Source of the DNA: M55B112 sp964539395
GTDB lineage: Bacteria > Bacteroidota > Bacteroidia > Bacteroidales > GCA-2748055
DNA: 64,000 nt
Assembly (NCBI GenBank): GCA_964539395.1
Contig: CAZIIU010000002.1
Span: forward strand, 43,873 to 107,872
Direction: 5' to 3'
Shown: positions 17,502 to 25,542 of the stretch, piece after piece
Numbering within the stretch: position 1 is the stretch's first letter
Layout: every line of letters begins with the position of its first letter
Notes under the pieces: generated by a model
Told to the model about the DNA's origin: nothing
Seen by the model: the letters and a program-made list of their open reading frames with translations, nothing else
Databases searched by the model: none
Made by a program: the position numbers and the translations under genes

Positions 17502-18950
17502 ATGCCCAATCCAAAAACAGCGATCCGCATTCTCGGAATTCTCCTGATGGTGGAGGGTTTTTTCATGTGGCTGTCGGTTGCTGTAGTTTTGATATATGGT
17601 GAGAACGATGCGTTTTCCTTTCTGCTTTCAGGTTCAATCACTGCGTTGGTAGGCTTTTCAGGATTCTTTATTACCCGCAGGGCAAAGCTGGAGGTAACCA
17701 AGCGCGATGGATATGTGATTGTTACAGCAGGATGGCTGCTTTTCTCCTTCTTTGGCACGCTGCCGTTTATGTTTACAGGTTCAATCCCCGGATTCACAGA
17801 TGCTTTCTTCGAAACCATTTCCGGATTCACTACCACAGGGGCATCCATCCTTGATAACATTGAAGAGTTGTCGCATGGCATCCTGTTTTGGCGAAGCCTT
17901 ACCCAGTGGCTGGGGGGCATGGGGATCATCGTACTCACACTCGTTATTCTTCCCGTTCTTGGTATCGGGGGAATGCAGCTCTTTGCCGCCGAAGTGCCCG
18001 GTCCGGTACCAGACAAACTTCACCCGAGGATCAAAGAGACGGCCAAGCGTCTTTGGGCCATCTATCTGATTTTCACACTCGCTGAAATCATCCTGCTCTG
18101 GATCGGACCCATGAATCTTTTTGATGCAGTCTGTCACGCTTTTACCACCATGGCAACAGGCGGTTTTTCAACAAAACAGGCAAGTATTGCATACTGGGAT
18201 TCTCCCTATATTCATTATGTGGTAACCCTCTTCATGTTTCTTGCAGGGGTCAACTTCACACTCTCATATTTCGGATTTCATCTACGGTTTAAAAAGATAT
18301 GGTCCAATGAGGAGTTCAGGTATTACCTCGGCTTTATCGTGTTCTTTTCGCTGGTCATCGCTGCGGGACTGTTATTTAAAAGTGAACGGGGACCAGAGGA
18401 ATCAATCAGGGTCTCACTGTTCCAGGTAGTCTCAATTATCACTACCACCGGTTTTGTAACGGAGGATTACCTCTTATGGATGCCTGCACTCACCATGCTG
18501 ATCTTTGTTTTGATGTTTTTCGGCGGGTCGGCCGGTTCAACAGGAGGGGGGCCAAAGATTATGCGGATTGTGATCCTGATTAAAAACTCCACGCAGGAGT
18601 TGAAAAGACTGATTCATCCTAATGCAGTTATACCGGTCAGACTCAATAAGGTGGCGGTCGATAGTGTTATCGTTACCAATGTACTGGCATTCCTTGCATT
18701 CTATGCTGTTTTGGCAATAACCAGTGTTGTAGTGATGTCATTTCTCGGGAACGATTTTGAAACATCCATTGGAGCTGTAGCTGCCACCCTGGGAAATATT
18801 GGTCCCGGTATTGGCAATGTCGGCCCAATGTTCTCCTACAGTGAGATCGCTGTCGCTGGAAAATGGTTCCTTTCCTTCCTGATGTTGGTGGGAAGGCTTG
18901 AACTATTCACAGTAATCGTACTTTTTTCACCGGTTTTTTGGAAAGAATAG
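17502..18950 (+). CDS. trkH: Trk potassium uptake protein TrkH
   Basis: Membrane channel subunit of Trk potassium uptake, 482 residues with about ten hydrophobic segments. The four pseudo-repeat selectivity-filter loops are visible: FTTTGAS, MATGGFS, TTTGFVT and GNIGPG. The SxGS-like stretch GGSAGSTGGGPKIMR between repeats matches the intramembrane gating loop. With trkA just upstream this is a complete Trk system. The gene ends one base before the stop of the convergent CoA-binding gene, with no room for a separate terminator. Confidence 0.96.
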   Translation: MPNPKTAIRILGILLMVEGFFMWLSVAVVLIYGENDAFSFLLSGSITALVGFSGFFITRRAKLEVTKRDGYVIVTAGWLLFSFFGTLPFMFTGSIPGFTDAFFETISGFTTTGASILDNIEELSHGILFWRSLTQWLGGMGIIVLTLVILPVLGIGGMQLFAAEVPGPVPDKLHPRIKETAKRLWAIYLIFTLAEIILLWIGPMNLFDAVCHAFTTMATGGFSTKQASIAYWDSPYIHYVVTLFMFLAGVNFTLSYFGFHLRFKKIWSNEEFRYYLGFIVFFSLVIAAGLLFKSERGPEESIRVSLFQVVSIITTTGFVTEDYLLWMPALTMLIFVLMFFGGSAGSTGGGPKIMRIVILIKNSTQELKRLIHPNAVIPVRLNKVAVDSVIVTNVLAFLAFYAVLAITSVVVMSFLGNDFETSIGAVAATLGNIGPGIGNVGPMFSYSEIAVAGKWFLSFLMLVGRLELFTVIVLFSPVFWKE

Positions 18951-18951
18951 C

Positions 18952-19419
18952 TCAGTTTTTCGAGAACTCCACGGGCACCTTGCCCAGGTTTTTTCTCATC
19001 CAGAAGTGAAACTTGTGAAGTCCCTTTCCGAAAAACATCATCGGACAAAAACCATAGACATATTCAATTTTTTTCTCCTTCAATAATTCAACTCCTTCAG
19101 TGGAGAAGGCTCCGTCGCCGACACCCTGGTTGAGCCACACCCGCCTGATTTTGCTATCCTCCATCTGCCCTATAATCTCAACAGCACGCTGAGGATTGAC
19201 GGCAAGAATTACATTTTCCACACTGTCAGGAAGGTCCTTTACCGAATCATAACACTTGAAATCTTCAATCTCCGCATATTTAGGATTCACGGCATATACA
19301 TTGTACCCCCTTTTTTTGAGCTCTTTCATTAATGCGAGTCCCCAATTACTTTTCTTTGCAGAGGCCCCGGCAACGGCGATCTCTTTTGCCTCCAGGAAGG
19401 CGTCAATTGTTTTATTCAT
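18952..19419 (-). CDS. CoA-binding domain protein (YccU-like)
   Basis: A 155-residue Rossmann-fold protein of the CoA_binding_2 family: nucleotide motif VAGASAKKSNWGLALMKEL near the N-terminus, then YAVNPKYAEIEDFKCYDSV and the conserved RVWLNQGVGD. The family binds CoA; a physiological role is not established. It is convergent with trkH and lies downstream of yciO on the same strand, separated by about 125 bases. Confidence 0.9.
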   Translation of the reverse strand: MNKTIDAFLEAKEIAVAGASAKKSNWGLALMKELKKRGYNVYAVNPKYAEIEDFKCYDSVKDLPDSVENVILAVNPQRAVEIIGQMEDSKIRRVWLNQGVGDGAFSTEGVELLKEKKIEYVYGFCPMMFFGKGLHKFHFWMRKNLGKVPVEFSKN

Positions 19420-19543
19420 GGTGTATCTCTTTAATTATTTATGGACCTGAAATGACTGTTCTTTCAGCATGCAAGATATAATGGATTTTAACATGTTGCA
19501 ACCATCAGGAGCTTCTTTTTAGATGAAAATTCGGCGAATGGTA

Positions 19544-20155
19544 TCAGTCAACTTCTCCCAGACCCTTTCTTACAAGTATGGGTTCATCTCCGGTGCAGTC
19601 GAGTATCGTGGAGGGGATCATTCCGCCATACCCACCATCAATAACCAAATCAACCACGTCCTTGTATGCATCGTGTATCACTTCAGGATCTGTGGAATAC
19701 TCCAGGATATCGTCATCCTCTTTCAGTGAGGTGGTAAGGATCGGGTGTCCCAGTTTGCGGACAATTTCTACTATGATATTATTATCAGGCACCCTGATTC
19801 CAACTGTTTTTTTCTTCTGTTTCAGGATTTTCGGGACGTTACTGCTGGCATTCAGAATAAAAGTGTAGGGTCCGGGAAGATAGGCCTTCATCAGTTTAAA
19901 AGTGTTATTGTCCACCTGTCTGGCATAATCCGACAGGTGACTGAGGTCGGAACAGATAAAGGCAAAGTTTGCCTTCTCAGGTTTAACCCCCTTGATTCTG
20001 GCAACCCGCTCAACAGCTCTTGCCTTTGTGATATCGCATCCGATTCCATACACGGTATCCGTAGGGTAGATAATAACCCCACCCTTCTCAAGCAGATCTA
20101 CCACTTCAAGAACTAAATTTGGATCCGGATTATTTTCGTATAACTTAACGATCAT
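19544..20155 (-). CDS. yciO: YrdC/Sua5 superfamily protein, YciO subtype
   Basis: A 203-residue YrdC-fold protein without the C-terminal Sua5 domain. The sequence tracks E. coli YciO rather than TsaC: YPTDTVYGIGCDI, ARIKGVKPE, ICSDLSHLSDYA, LMKAYLPGPYTFIL, GIRVPDN, and the ending ILVRKGLGEVD. TsaC/Sua5 proteins make threonylcarbamoyl-AMP for t6A tRNA modification; YciO proteins are related but their role is less certain. It would usually be auto-annotated as L-threonylcarbamoyladenylate synthase. It starts 60 bases after the antiporter stop on the same strand, possibly co-transcribed. Confidence 0.88.
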   Translation of the reverse strand: MIVKLYENNPDPNLVLEVVDLLEKGGVIIYPTDTVYGIGCDITKARAVERVARIKGVKPEKANFAFICSDLSHLSDYARQVDNNTFKLMKAYLPGPYTFILNASSNVPKILKQKKKTVGIRVPDNNIIVEIVRKLGHPILTTSLKEDDDILEYSTDPEVIHDAYKDVVDLVIDGGYGGMIPSTILDCTGDEPILVRKGLGEVD

Positions 20156-20215
20156 TTTTTATATACGATGAAGATGTTAAAATAGTTTATAATACTGTAC
20201 CCTTCACTTCTCCCT

Positions 20216-21697
20216 TCAGCTTTCTCTTTTCTCTCTTTTTACTTTAAGGGCTTCATACACCTGTTCAATACCTTCATCTGTGTTTGAAAGAACAATGATC
20301 TTATCATCTGCCTCAATTTCAAAAGATCCATCCGGAATATAATAATTATCCTCCCGTATGATAATAGCAATAATGGCATTTTTAGGAAATTCCAATTCTA
20401 CAATCTTTTTTCCAACTGCGAAACATTCTTCGGTTATGCCAATTTCTCTCATTGCTGCTTTAGGATAATCTGACATAAATGCGTCGACAGGGGATAGGGG
20501 TTTAACCTTTTCAGGTAATGCAACATGCAACCATCTGGCGACTATTGCCAGTGTGGTTCCCTGTAGTAATACGGAAGTGACAGCTACAAAAAATACAATA
20601 TTGAAAATCATATCCGCCTTCTCTATTCCTGCCAGTAGTGGATAGGTTGCAAATACAATTGGCACTGCCCCACGCAATCCAACCCATGAAATATAAAACC
20701 GTCTTCTGGTTCTCATTTTGAAAGGCAACAGGCTGATAAAGACACTTACAGGTCGGGCAACAACAATCAAAAAAAGTGAGATGAGCAGTCCGATGCCGAT
20801 AAAGGGTAATACCTGGGCGGGAAAAACCAAGAGACCCAAGGTAAGAAACAGGACAATTTGCATCAGCCAGGCAAAACCATCAAATGCCTTTATAATTGTT
20901 TTTTTGTGAATCAGCCTCTGGTTCCCTAAATAGACAGCACAGATGTATATGGCAAGAAATCCGTTACCCCCAATAAAATTGGTAGTCGAGAAGGTAATAA
21001 ACATCAAAGCTATAGCCAATACAGGGTAGAGTCCCTCAAAGTCAAACTGGATCTTGTTGATTACAAATTTACTCAGTCTCCCAAAAACATACCCCATGAT
21101 TCCACCAAAAATCATCTGCTGGAAAAAAAGTGGAATTATTGATGCAAAACCCCGGTCCTGGTTTACCACCAAAGTAAGAAAGGCGATTGTCAGGACATAC
21201 GCCATCGGGTCATTGCTTCCACTTTCAAGCTCCAATGTTGGGCGTAACTTGGATTTGAGTGCGAGGCTTTTAGAACGCAATATCGAGAAAACTGCTGCCG
21301 CATCGGTTGATGAAACAATGGCTCCCAATAATAAACTTTCATAAATGGTGAAGTCGGTGATTAGATAAACAAACAGTCCGAGCGTAACGGCAGTTAGCAA
21401 GACGCCTAAAGTAGAAAGTGAAACTCCGATCCAGAGAATTGGTTTTACAGCGGACCAGCTGGTATCCAGTCCACCGGAGAAAAGAATAAAATTGAGTGAT
21501 ATGATTCCAACAAATTGGGCGGTTTTAGGGTCGTCAAAATGAATCCCTACAATACCATCAGAGCCTGCCAACATTCCAATGGCCAGAAAGAGGATTAATG
21601 TGGGCACACCGAATTTGTATGATGTTTTTCCGGCAATTACACTTATAAAGAGTAATATAGACCCAATCAGTAATATATTATCGATCGTTAAATTCAA
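20216..21697 (-). CDS. CPA1-type potassium/proton antiporter with C-terminal RCK_C domain
   Basis: 493 residues: about twelve membrane helices of the Na+/H+ exchanger fold (1-395), then a TrkA_C/RCK_C domain (about 400-485; GKKIVELEFPKNAIIAIII ... ADDKIIVLSN). The ion-binding helix has SGSNDPMAYVLT with the conserved Asp, and SSTDAAAVFSIL matches the other discontinuous helix. The domain layout is that of CvrA/NhaP2, which exports potassium in exchange for protons. It complements the adjacent Trk uptake genes: import and efflux of potassium encoded within 5 kb. A good -7 box lies 34 bases upstream. Confidence 0.92.
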   Translation of the reverse strand: MNLTIDNILLIGSILLFISVIAGKTSYKFGVPTLILFLAIGMLAGSDGIVGIHFDDPKTAQFVGIISLNFILFSGGLDTSWSAVKPILWIGVSLSTLGVLLTAVTLGLFVYLITDFTIYESLLLGAIVSSTDAAAVFSILRSKSLALKSKLRPTLELESGSNDPMAYVLTIAFLTLVVNQDRGFASIIPLFFQQMIFGGIMGYVFGRLSKFVINKIQFDFEGLYPVLAIALMFITFSTTNFIGGNGFLAIYICAVYLGNQRLIHKKTIIKAFDGFAWLMQIVLFLTLGLLVFPAQVLPFIGIGLLISLFLIVVARPVSVFISLLPFKMRTRRRFYISWVGLRGAVPIVFATYPLLAGIEKADMIFNIVFFVAVTSVLLQGTTLAIVARWLHVALPEKVKPLSPVDAFMSDYPKAAMREIGITEECFAVGKKIVELEFPKNAIIAIIIREDNYYIPDGSFEIEADDKIIVLSNTDEGIEQVYEALKVKREKRES

Positions 21698-21730
21698 CGG
21701 GAACTTCTTTTAATTTTCCTGATCATCGTG

Positions 21731-21738
21731 CAAAGATA
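21731..21738 (-). promoter_or_regulatory. Candidate -7 box (TATCTTTG) for the antiporter gene
   Basis: On the minus strand the sequence TTATCTTTGCAC is identical over 12 bases to the box upstream of gapA. It gives a predicted leader of about 30 bases. The -33 element is not obvious. Confidence 0.5.
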
Positions 21739-21794
21739 ATGGTTTATACGAACCAATACGAACAGGCAATTTTCAAAACAGACCGCTTTTAATT

Positions 21795-22430
21795 TTATTT
21801 TCCTGCTTGCTCATCCAATTCATCCTCCGATTGTTCCTCTTCCTCCTCCAGTTCCCAGCTGGGTTTTTCCGGTTCCGGTCCCTGGTCGCGGTAGAGCAGT
21901 GCAAGGGCCACACCGACCACAGCCCCGCTGAGGTGGCCCTCCCACGACACCTCATAATCGAACGGCAGCAATCCCCAGATCAGGCTCCCATACAGGAACA
22001 CCACCAGCAGGGAGATGGCCATCAGGTGCCGCACCCCCCTGATCACCCCGCTGAGAAATAAAAATGCAGCCAGTCCGTAGATAATCCCGCTGGCACCAAT
22101 ATGATAGGCATCCCGTCCTATGATCCAGAGGATGGCACCTCCGGTAATGTAAAGGAAAACATAAATTGTAAATGCGATTCCGCGGTAGAAGTAGAAGAGG
22201 GCAAAGGTGAGGAGAAATACCGGTATTGAATTGTCGAACAGGTGCTTCCAGTCACCATGGATCAATGGTGAAAAGAGGATCCCCTGCAGTCCCTTTACCG
22301 TGCGCGGCATAACACCGGCGTCGATGAAATCTGTTCCCAGGGTGATCTCAAAAAGCTTGATGAGCCAGATCAGGATGAGAAACAGGGTGGGGAAAAAGAG
22401 GCTGTTCAGTACACGCTTTTTCTCTTCCAT
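21795..22430 (-). CDS. Rhomboid family intramembrane serine protease
   Basis: A six-helix membrane protein of 211 residues. The catalytic serine motif GASG (YHIGASGIIYG) and the catalytic His (SWEGHLSGAVVG) are both present, so it should be active. Residues 183-211 are a highly acidic, Glu-rich cytosolic tail. It begins 6 bases after the stop of the octaheme TPR cytochrome and is almost certainly co-transcribed with it. That makes the cytochrome or its partners candidate substrates, which is inference only. Base composition is visibly GC-richer than the antiporter gene next door. Confidence 0.93.
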   Translation of the reverse strand: MEEKKRVLNSLFFPTLFLILIWLIKLFEITLGTDFIDAGVMPRTVKGLQGILFSPLIHGDWKHLFDNSIPVFLLTFALFYFYRGIAFTIYVFLYITGGAILWIIGRDAYHIGASGIIYGLAAFLFLSGVIRGVRHLMAISLLVVFLYGSLIWGLLPFDYEVSWEGHLSGAVVGVALALLYRDQGPEPEKPSWELEEEEEQSEDELDEQAGK

Positions 22431-22436
22431 GGCGAT

Positions 22437-24794
22437 CTATCTGTCCGGGTTCTCCAGGTATTGCATCACCTGCCGGTAGTTCTGGTCGCCGGGATAATAC
22501 TCAACCAGCCTGACAGCATATTCCCTTGCTTTCTCAAGATTTCCCTGCTCAGTATTGATCGTGGTAAGCACGTACAAGATATCGCGGTTGTAGGGATGGT
22601 TTTCCAGTGCCGACTCCAGGAAAGAAAGGGCCCGTTCCGGTTCTCCGCGGGAGTTAAGACCGATGCCGTATACATAGCTGTATTGCGCCACTTCAGGGGC
22701 CAGTACTGCAGCTTTCTGCAGATAGGTCATCGCTCCCTCCTGGTCACCCCGCCTGATCTTCAGCAGTCCAAGTGAATAATTGACTGCTGCCAGGTCGGGA
22801 TATTTCTCCAGTGCGCTCAAAAGGATTTTCTCTCCCTCTTCGTCGCGCTCCGTTCTCCGGTAAAGGTCAGCCAGGTTGATATAAGCTGTAACCAGTCCGG
22901 GTTCTATCTCAATCGCCTCCAGGTAGGAGGCCTCTGCTTTCGCAAGATCGCCGCGGTTGAGGTAGAGGTTCCCGAAATTAAGGTGCGTACCGGGATGATC
23001 CGCATTGATCATCAAGGATGCGGTATACTCGTTGAGCCGCTGCTCAAAAAGTTTCTTCTTACCTGCAGGGATATTGTCGAGATTGAAACGCGCCAGAGCG
23101 TTGGCTGCAAAGATCCTCACCAGTTTGGTATCGTCATCAAGGCGGTTGATGATCAGGTTTACGGCCGATTGGTCGTTGAGGTTTTGAGCAACCTCTAATG
23201 TAGCATACCTGATGAGTGCATCCTTATCGCGGATTGTGGTTTCTATGAGGTTTGTAATCGACGGGTCGGCATAGTTGTTCAACAGGGAGATTGCTGTGGC
23301 CCTTACCATCGGGGCAATTTCGCTGTTTTTTGCCAGGCTGATCAGCTCCGGCAGGGCCTCCGGATATGACTGGCGGGCAGACCAGAAGGTCTCTCCGTAA
23401 TGTTTGGTGTTCAGCAGGTCCTCTCCATACCACTCTTCCAGGTAATCAGCAGCCCACTGGTTGCTCTGATCGTCGTGACATTTGTTGCAGGCATTGGGTG
23501 TTCCCAGCCTGTCGGAGAGATCGGGACGAGGGATCCTGATGCTGTGATCGCGCCTGGGGTCGACCACCATGTAGGTGCGTTCGGGCATGTGGCACTCCAT
23601 GCAGCTGGCACCCTCATCTGCCGGATCATGGAAATGGTGGGAGCGACCCCCATAGGCCGGGGCCATATGGCAACGGTAGCAAAGGGCGTTCCCGTCGACA
23701 TAGATCTTGCCGCTGTGTGGCTCATGGCAATCCTTGCAGTTCACACCTGCCATATACATTTTGCTCTGCAGGTAGGAGCCATAGACATACACCTCATCCT
23801 GAATCTGGCCGTCGGCAAAGTAAAGCCCCTCCTCCAGCAATGAGGGCCAGTGCGTTTCGAGCAGCGATCCCCCGTGGTAGTAGTCTTCTGTAACAATGGC
23901 GCGGCGGGAGTGACAACGGGCGCACATCTGAATCAGCTCGTCCGACGCGCGGGGAACGGACCGGCGGGCCGTGGTGGAGTCGGGGTCGAAAACCCAGGTG
24001 GCATTGTCTGTATCCTTCAGCCGCACCACCAGTCCCATGTCGGGGTAGATATCCGGACTGGATCCCTGCTCGACCTTCTCAGCCCATTCGACATGCACGG
24101 AACCCGGGCCGTGGCAGGCTTCACAGGAGACATCTATTTCTGACCAGACTGTATGGTATGTCTTGGTTTCGTAATCGTAATTTTTTCGCAGGTTGGTGGA
24201 GTGGCACTCGGAACACATGTAGTTCCAGTTTTGTGTGGTCCGCGTCCAGAAGAGGATATCATCGTGTGTGATCCTTTCATCCGGATAGAGGTGAAACCAC
24301 CGCTGTCCACCCTCCTCCTCCGGACGGGTGTCCCAGGCGATCGGCAAACACTGGTAGGCACCACCGGGAAACTCGATCAGGTATTGTTGCAATGGTCTTA
24401 TGCCGAAGGTATAGCTGATCTTATAGTCCTGCATGACGCCACCCGGACCTTCGGTGTGGACATAGAAATCATCGCCGGCGCGGAAAAACCTGGAGGTAAC
24501 ACCATAGTTGGTGAAGAGCACATCGTTGAAATCGCCCAGCACCGTCTCCGGTGTTGCCGGGTCCATCGCCTCATCATGGTCTGAGTTCTGAAAAAGTTCA
24601 TGCTCCATTTCATGGCAATCCCTACAGGCATCGCGACCCACATATTCCGCCTGCAGGCCGGAACGCTCCGAAGCAGTGCCAGCGCGATCACCCCGGGAAT
24701 TACTGTTACAGGTGAAGAGGGCCAGTGATCCGGTCAATACTGCTATTGAAATAATAAAAGATAGTCTGAATATCGTTCTCATCAATTTCCTCAA
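22437..24794 (-). CDS. Octaheme c-type cytochrome with HEAT and TPR repeats
   Basis: A 785-residue exported protein. The N-terminal signal sequence ends in LALFTC (Cys29), a weak lipobox, so it may be a lipoprotein. Residues 50-440 hold eight CXXCH heme motifs: CRDCH, CSECH, CEACH, CARCH, CKDCH, CYRCH, CMECH and CNKCH, in a cytochrome c554-like arrangement with spaced extra His residues. Then come HEAT-like repeats (about 490-580) and four or five TPRs (about 585-775). No CXXCK or other obvious catalytic heme site is seen. A periplasmic electron-transfer or multiheme enzyme role is likely, the TPRs serving docking; the substrate is unknown. GC content is strikingly high (44 of 60 bases at 23941-24000). 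Confidence 0.92.
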   Translation of the reverse strand: MRKLMRTIFRLSFIISIAVLTGSLALFTCNSNSRGDRAGTASERSGLQAEYVGRDACRDCHEMEHELFQNSDHDEAMDPATPETVLGDFNDVLFTNYGVTSRFFRAGDDFYVHTEGPGGVMQDYKISYTFGIRPLQQYLIEFPGGAYQCLPIAWDTRPEEEGGQRWFHLYPDERITHDDILFWTRTTQNWNYMCSECHSTNLRKNYDYETKTYHTVWSEIDVSCEACHGPGSVHVEWAEKVEQGSSPDIYPDMGLVVRLKDTDNATWVFDPDSTTARRSVPRASDELIQMCARCHSRRAIVTEDYYHGGSLLETHWPSLLEEGLYFADGQIQDEVYVYGSYLQSKMYMAGVNCKDCHEPHSGKIYVDGNALCYRCHMAPAYGGRSHHFHDPADEGASCMECHMPERTYMVVDPRRDHSIRIPRPDLSDRLGTPNACNKCHDDQSNQWAADYLEEWYGEDLLNTKHYGETFWSARQSYPEALPELISLAKNSEIAPMVRATAISLLNNYADPSITNLIETTIRDKDALIRYATLEVAQNLNDQSAVNLIINRLDDDTKLVRIFAANALARFNLDNIPAGKKKLFEQRLNEYTASLMINADHPGTHLNFGNLYLNRGDLAKAEASYLEAIEIEPGLVTAYINLADLYRRTERDEEGEKILLSALEKYPDLAAVNYSLGLLKIRRGDQEGAMTYLQKAAVLAPEVAQYSYVYGIGLNSRGEPERALSFLESALENHPYNRDILYVLTTINTEQGNLEKAREYAVRLVEYYPGDQNYRQVMQYLENPDR

Positions 24795-24877
24795 TTTAAA
24801 TCTTGTACAATTTAACTACAACTTAAAATTTCATCCTGACAAACAGTGACTTGTAGCTTCATATTAATCAAATCTCT

Positions 24878-24923
24878 GAAGGTGTTCGGTGAACCGAACC
24901 CGGGAAGACCCGGTTGTACCTTC
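24878..24923. promoter_or_regulatory. Nested inverted repeats, possible three-way junction or operator
   Basis: Within the 297-base divergent space between the two octaheme loci. Outer arms GAAGGT / ACCTTC (24878-24883, 24918-24923) enclose two inner inverted repeats: GTTCGGT-GA-ACCGAAC (24884-24899) and CCGGG-AAGA-CCCGG (24900-24913). All arms are perfect. As RNA it could form a compact three-way junction; as DNA the 16-base palindrome could be an operator. No T-tract follows on either strand, so a terminator is unlikely. Confidence 0.55.
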
Positions 24924-25091
24924 TCTTAATGATGTGATGTTCGTGATTTCTGTTGCCAATTGATTTTCTCCCACATACATTTAATGATTCCAAATTTAGG
25001 GTTTTATGTGTGATTATTGCTTAAAATGAACTAATTCAAAAGGATTCTATATATTTTTATGCCACCTTAAGATGATCTAACAGTATACATC

Positions 25092-25532
25092 ATGGAGCGC
25101 AGGGGGTTTGTCAGGAAAATTTCACTTACATTGGTATCAATTGCAGGTGTTATTCTCGGAATCAGTTTTCTGAAGCAGTTTACACACAAGCGGGCAGGGA
25201 GCAGCAAGCGGATCAAGGTAGGCAGGCTGTCTGATTTTCCCGTCGACACCTATACTTTTATCGGGGAGGCAAATGTTTTTATATACCGTGATCATGAAAC
25301 GGTGAGGGCCGTATCGGCGGTCTGTACGCACCTCGGTTGCACGATTCTCCGTACGATGGAGGGATTTGAATGTCCCTGTCACGGGTCGTGCTATTCAGAC
25401 GATGGGGCTGTGGTGTCCGGTCCTGCGCCACGTGCATTGTCATGGTACCGTGTTGAGAGATCCCCCGATGGGATGATCCTAGTCGACCTGGATGCTGTGA
25501 CCGGGGCTGATGAAAGATTTTATATAACCTGA
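25092..25532 (+). CDS. Rieske [2Fe-2S] iron-sulfur protein
   Basis: The iron-sulfur subunit of a quinol-oxidising bc-type complex. The N-terminus ERRGFVRK followed by a hydrophobic stretch is a twin-arginine signal/anchor. The cluster motifs are CTHLGC (Cys and His ligands) and CPCHGSCY (Cys and His ligands), including the disulfide cysteines. The length of 146 residues is normal. The cytochrome b gene starts 10 bases downstream and a multiheme cytochrome c gene follows, so all three subunits of the complex are encoded in order. Confidence 0.95.
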   Translation: MERRGFVRKISLTLVSIAGVILGISFLKQFTHKRAGSSKRIKVGRLSDFPVDTYTFIGEANVFIYRDHETVRAVSAVCTHLGCTILRTMEGFECPCHGSCYSDDGAVVSGPAPRALSWYRVERSPDGMILVDLDAVTGADERFYIT

Positions 25533-25542
25533 TTTGTTTTGC

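Noticed and set aside
23400..23843. 147-codon open frame opposite the octaheme TPR gene
   Set aside because: It lies wholly antisense to a well-supported gene in GC-rich sequence where stop codons are rare; the product resembles no family.
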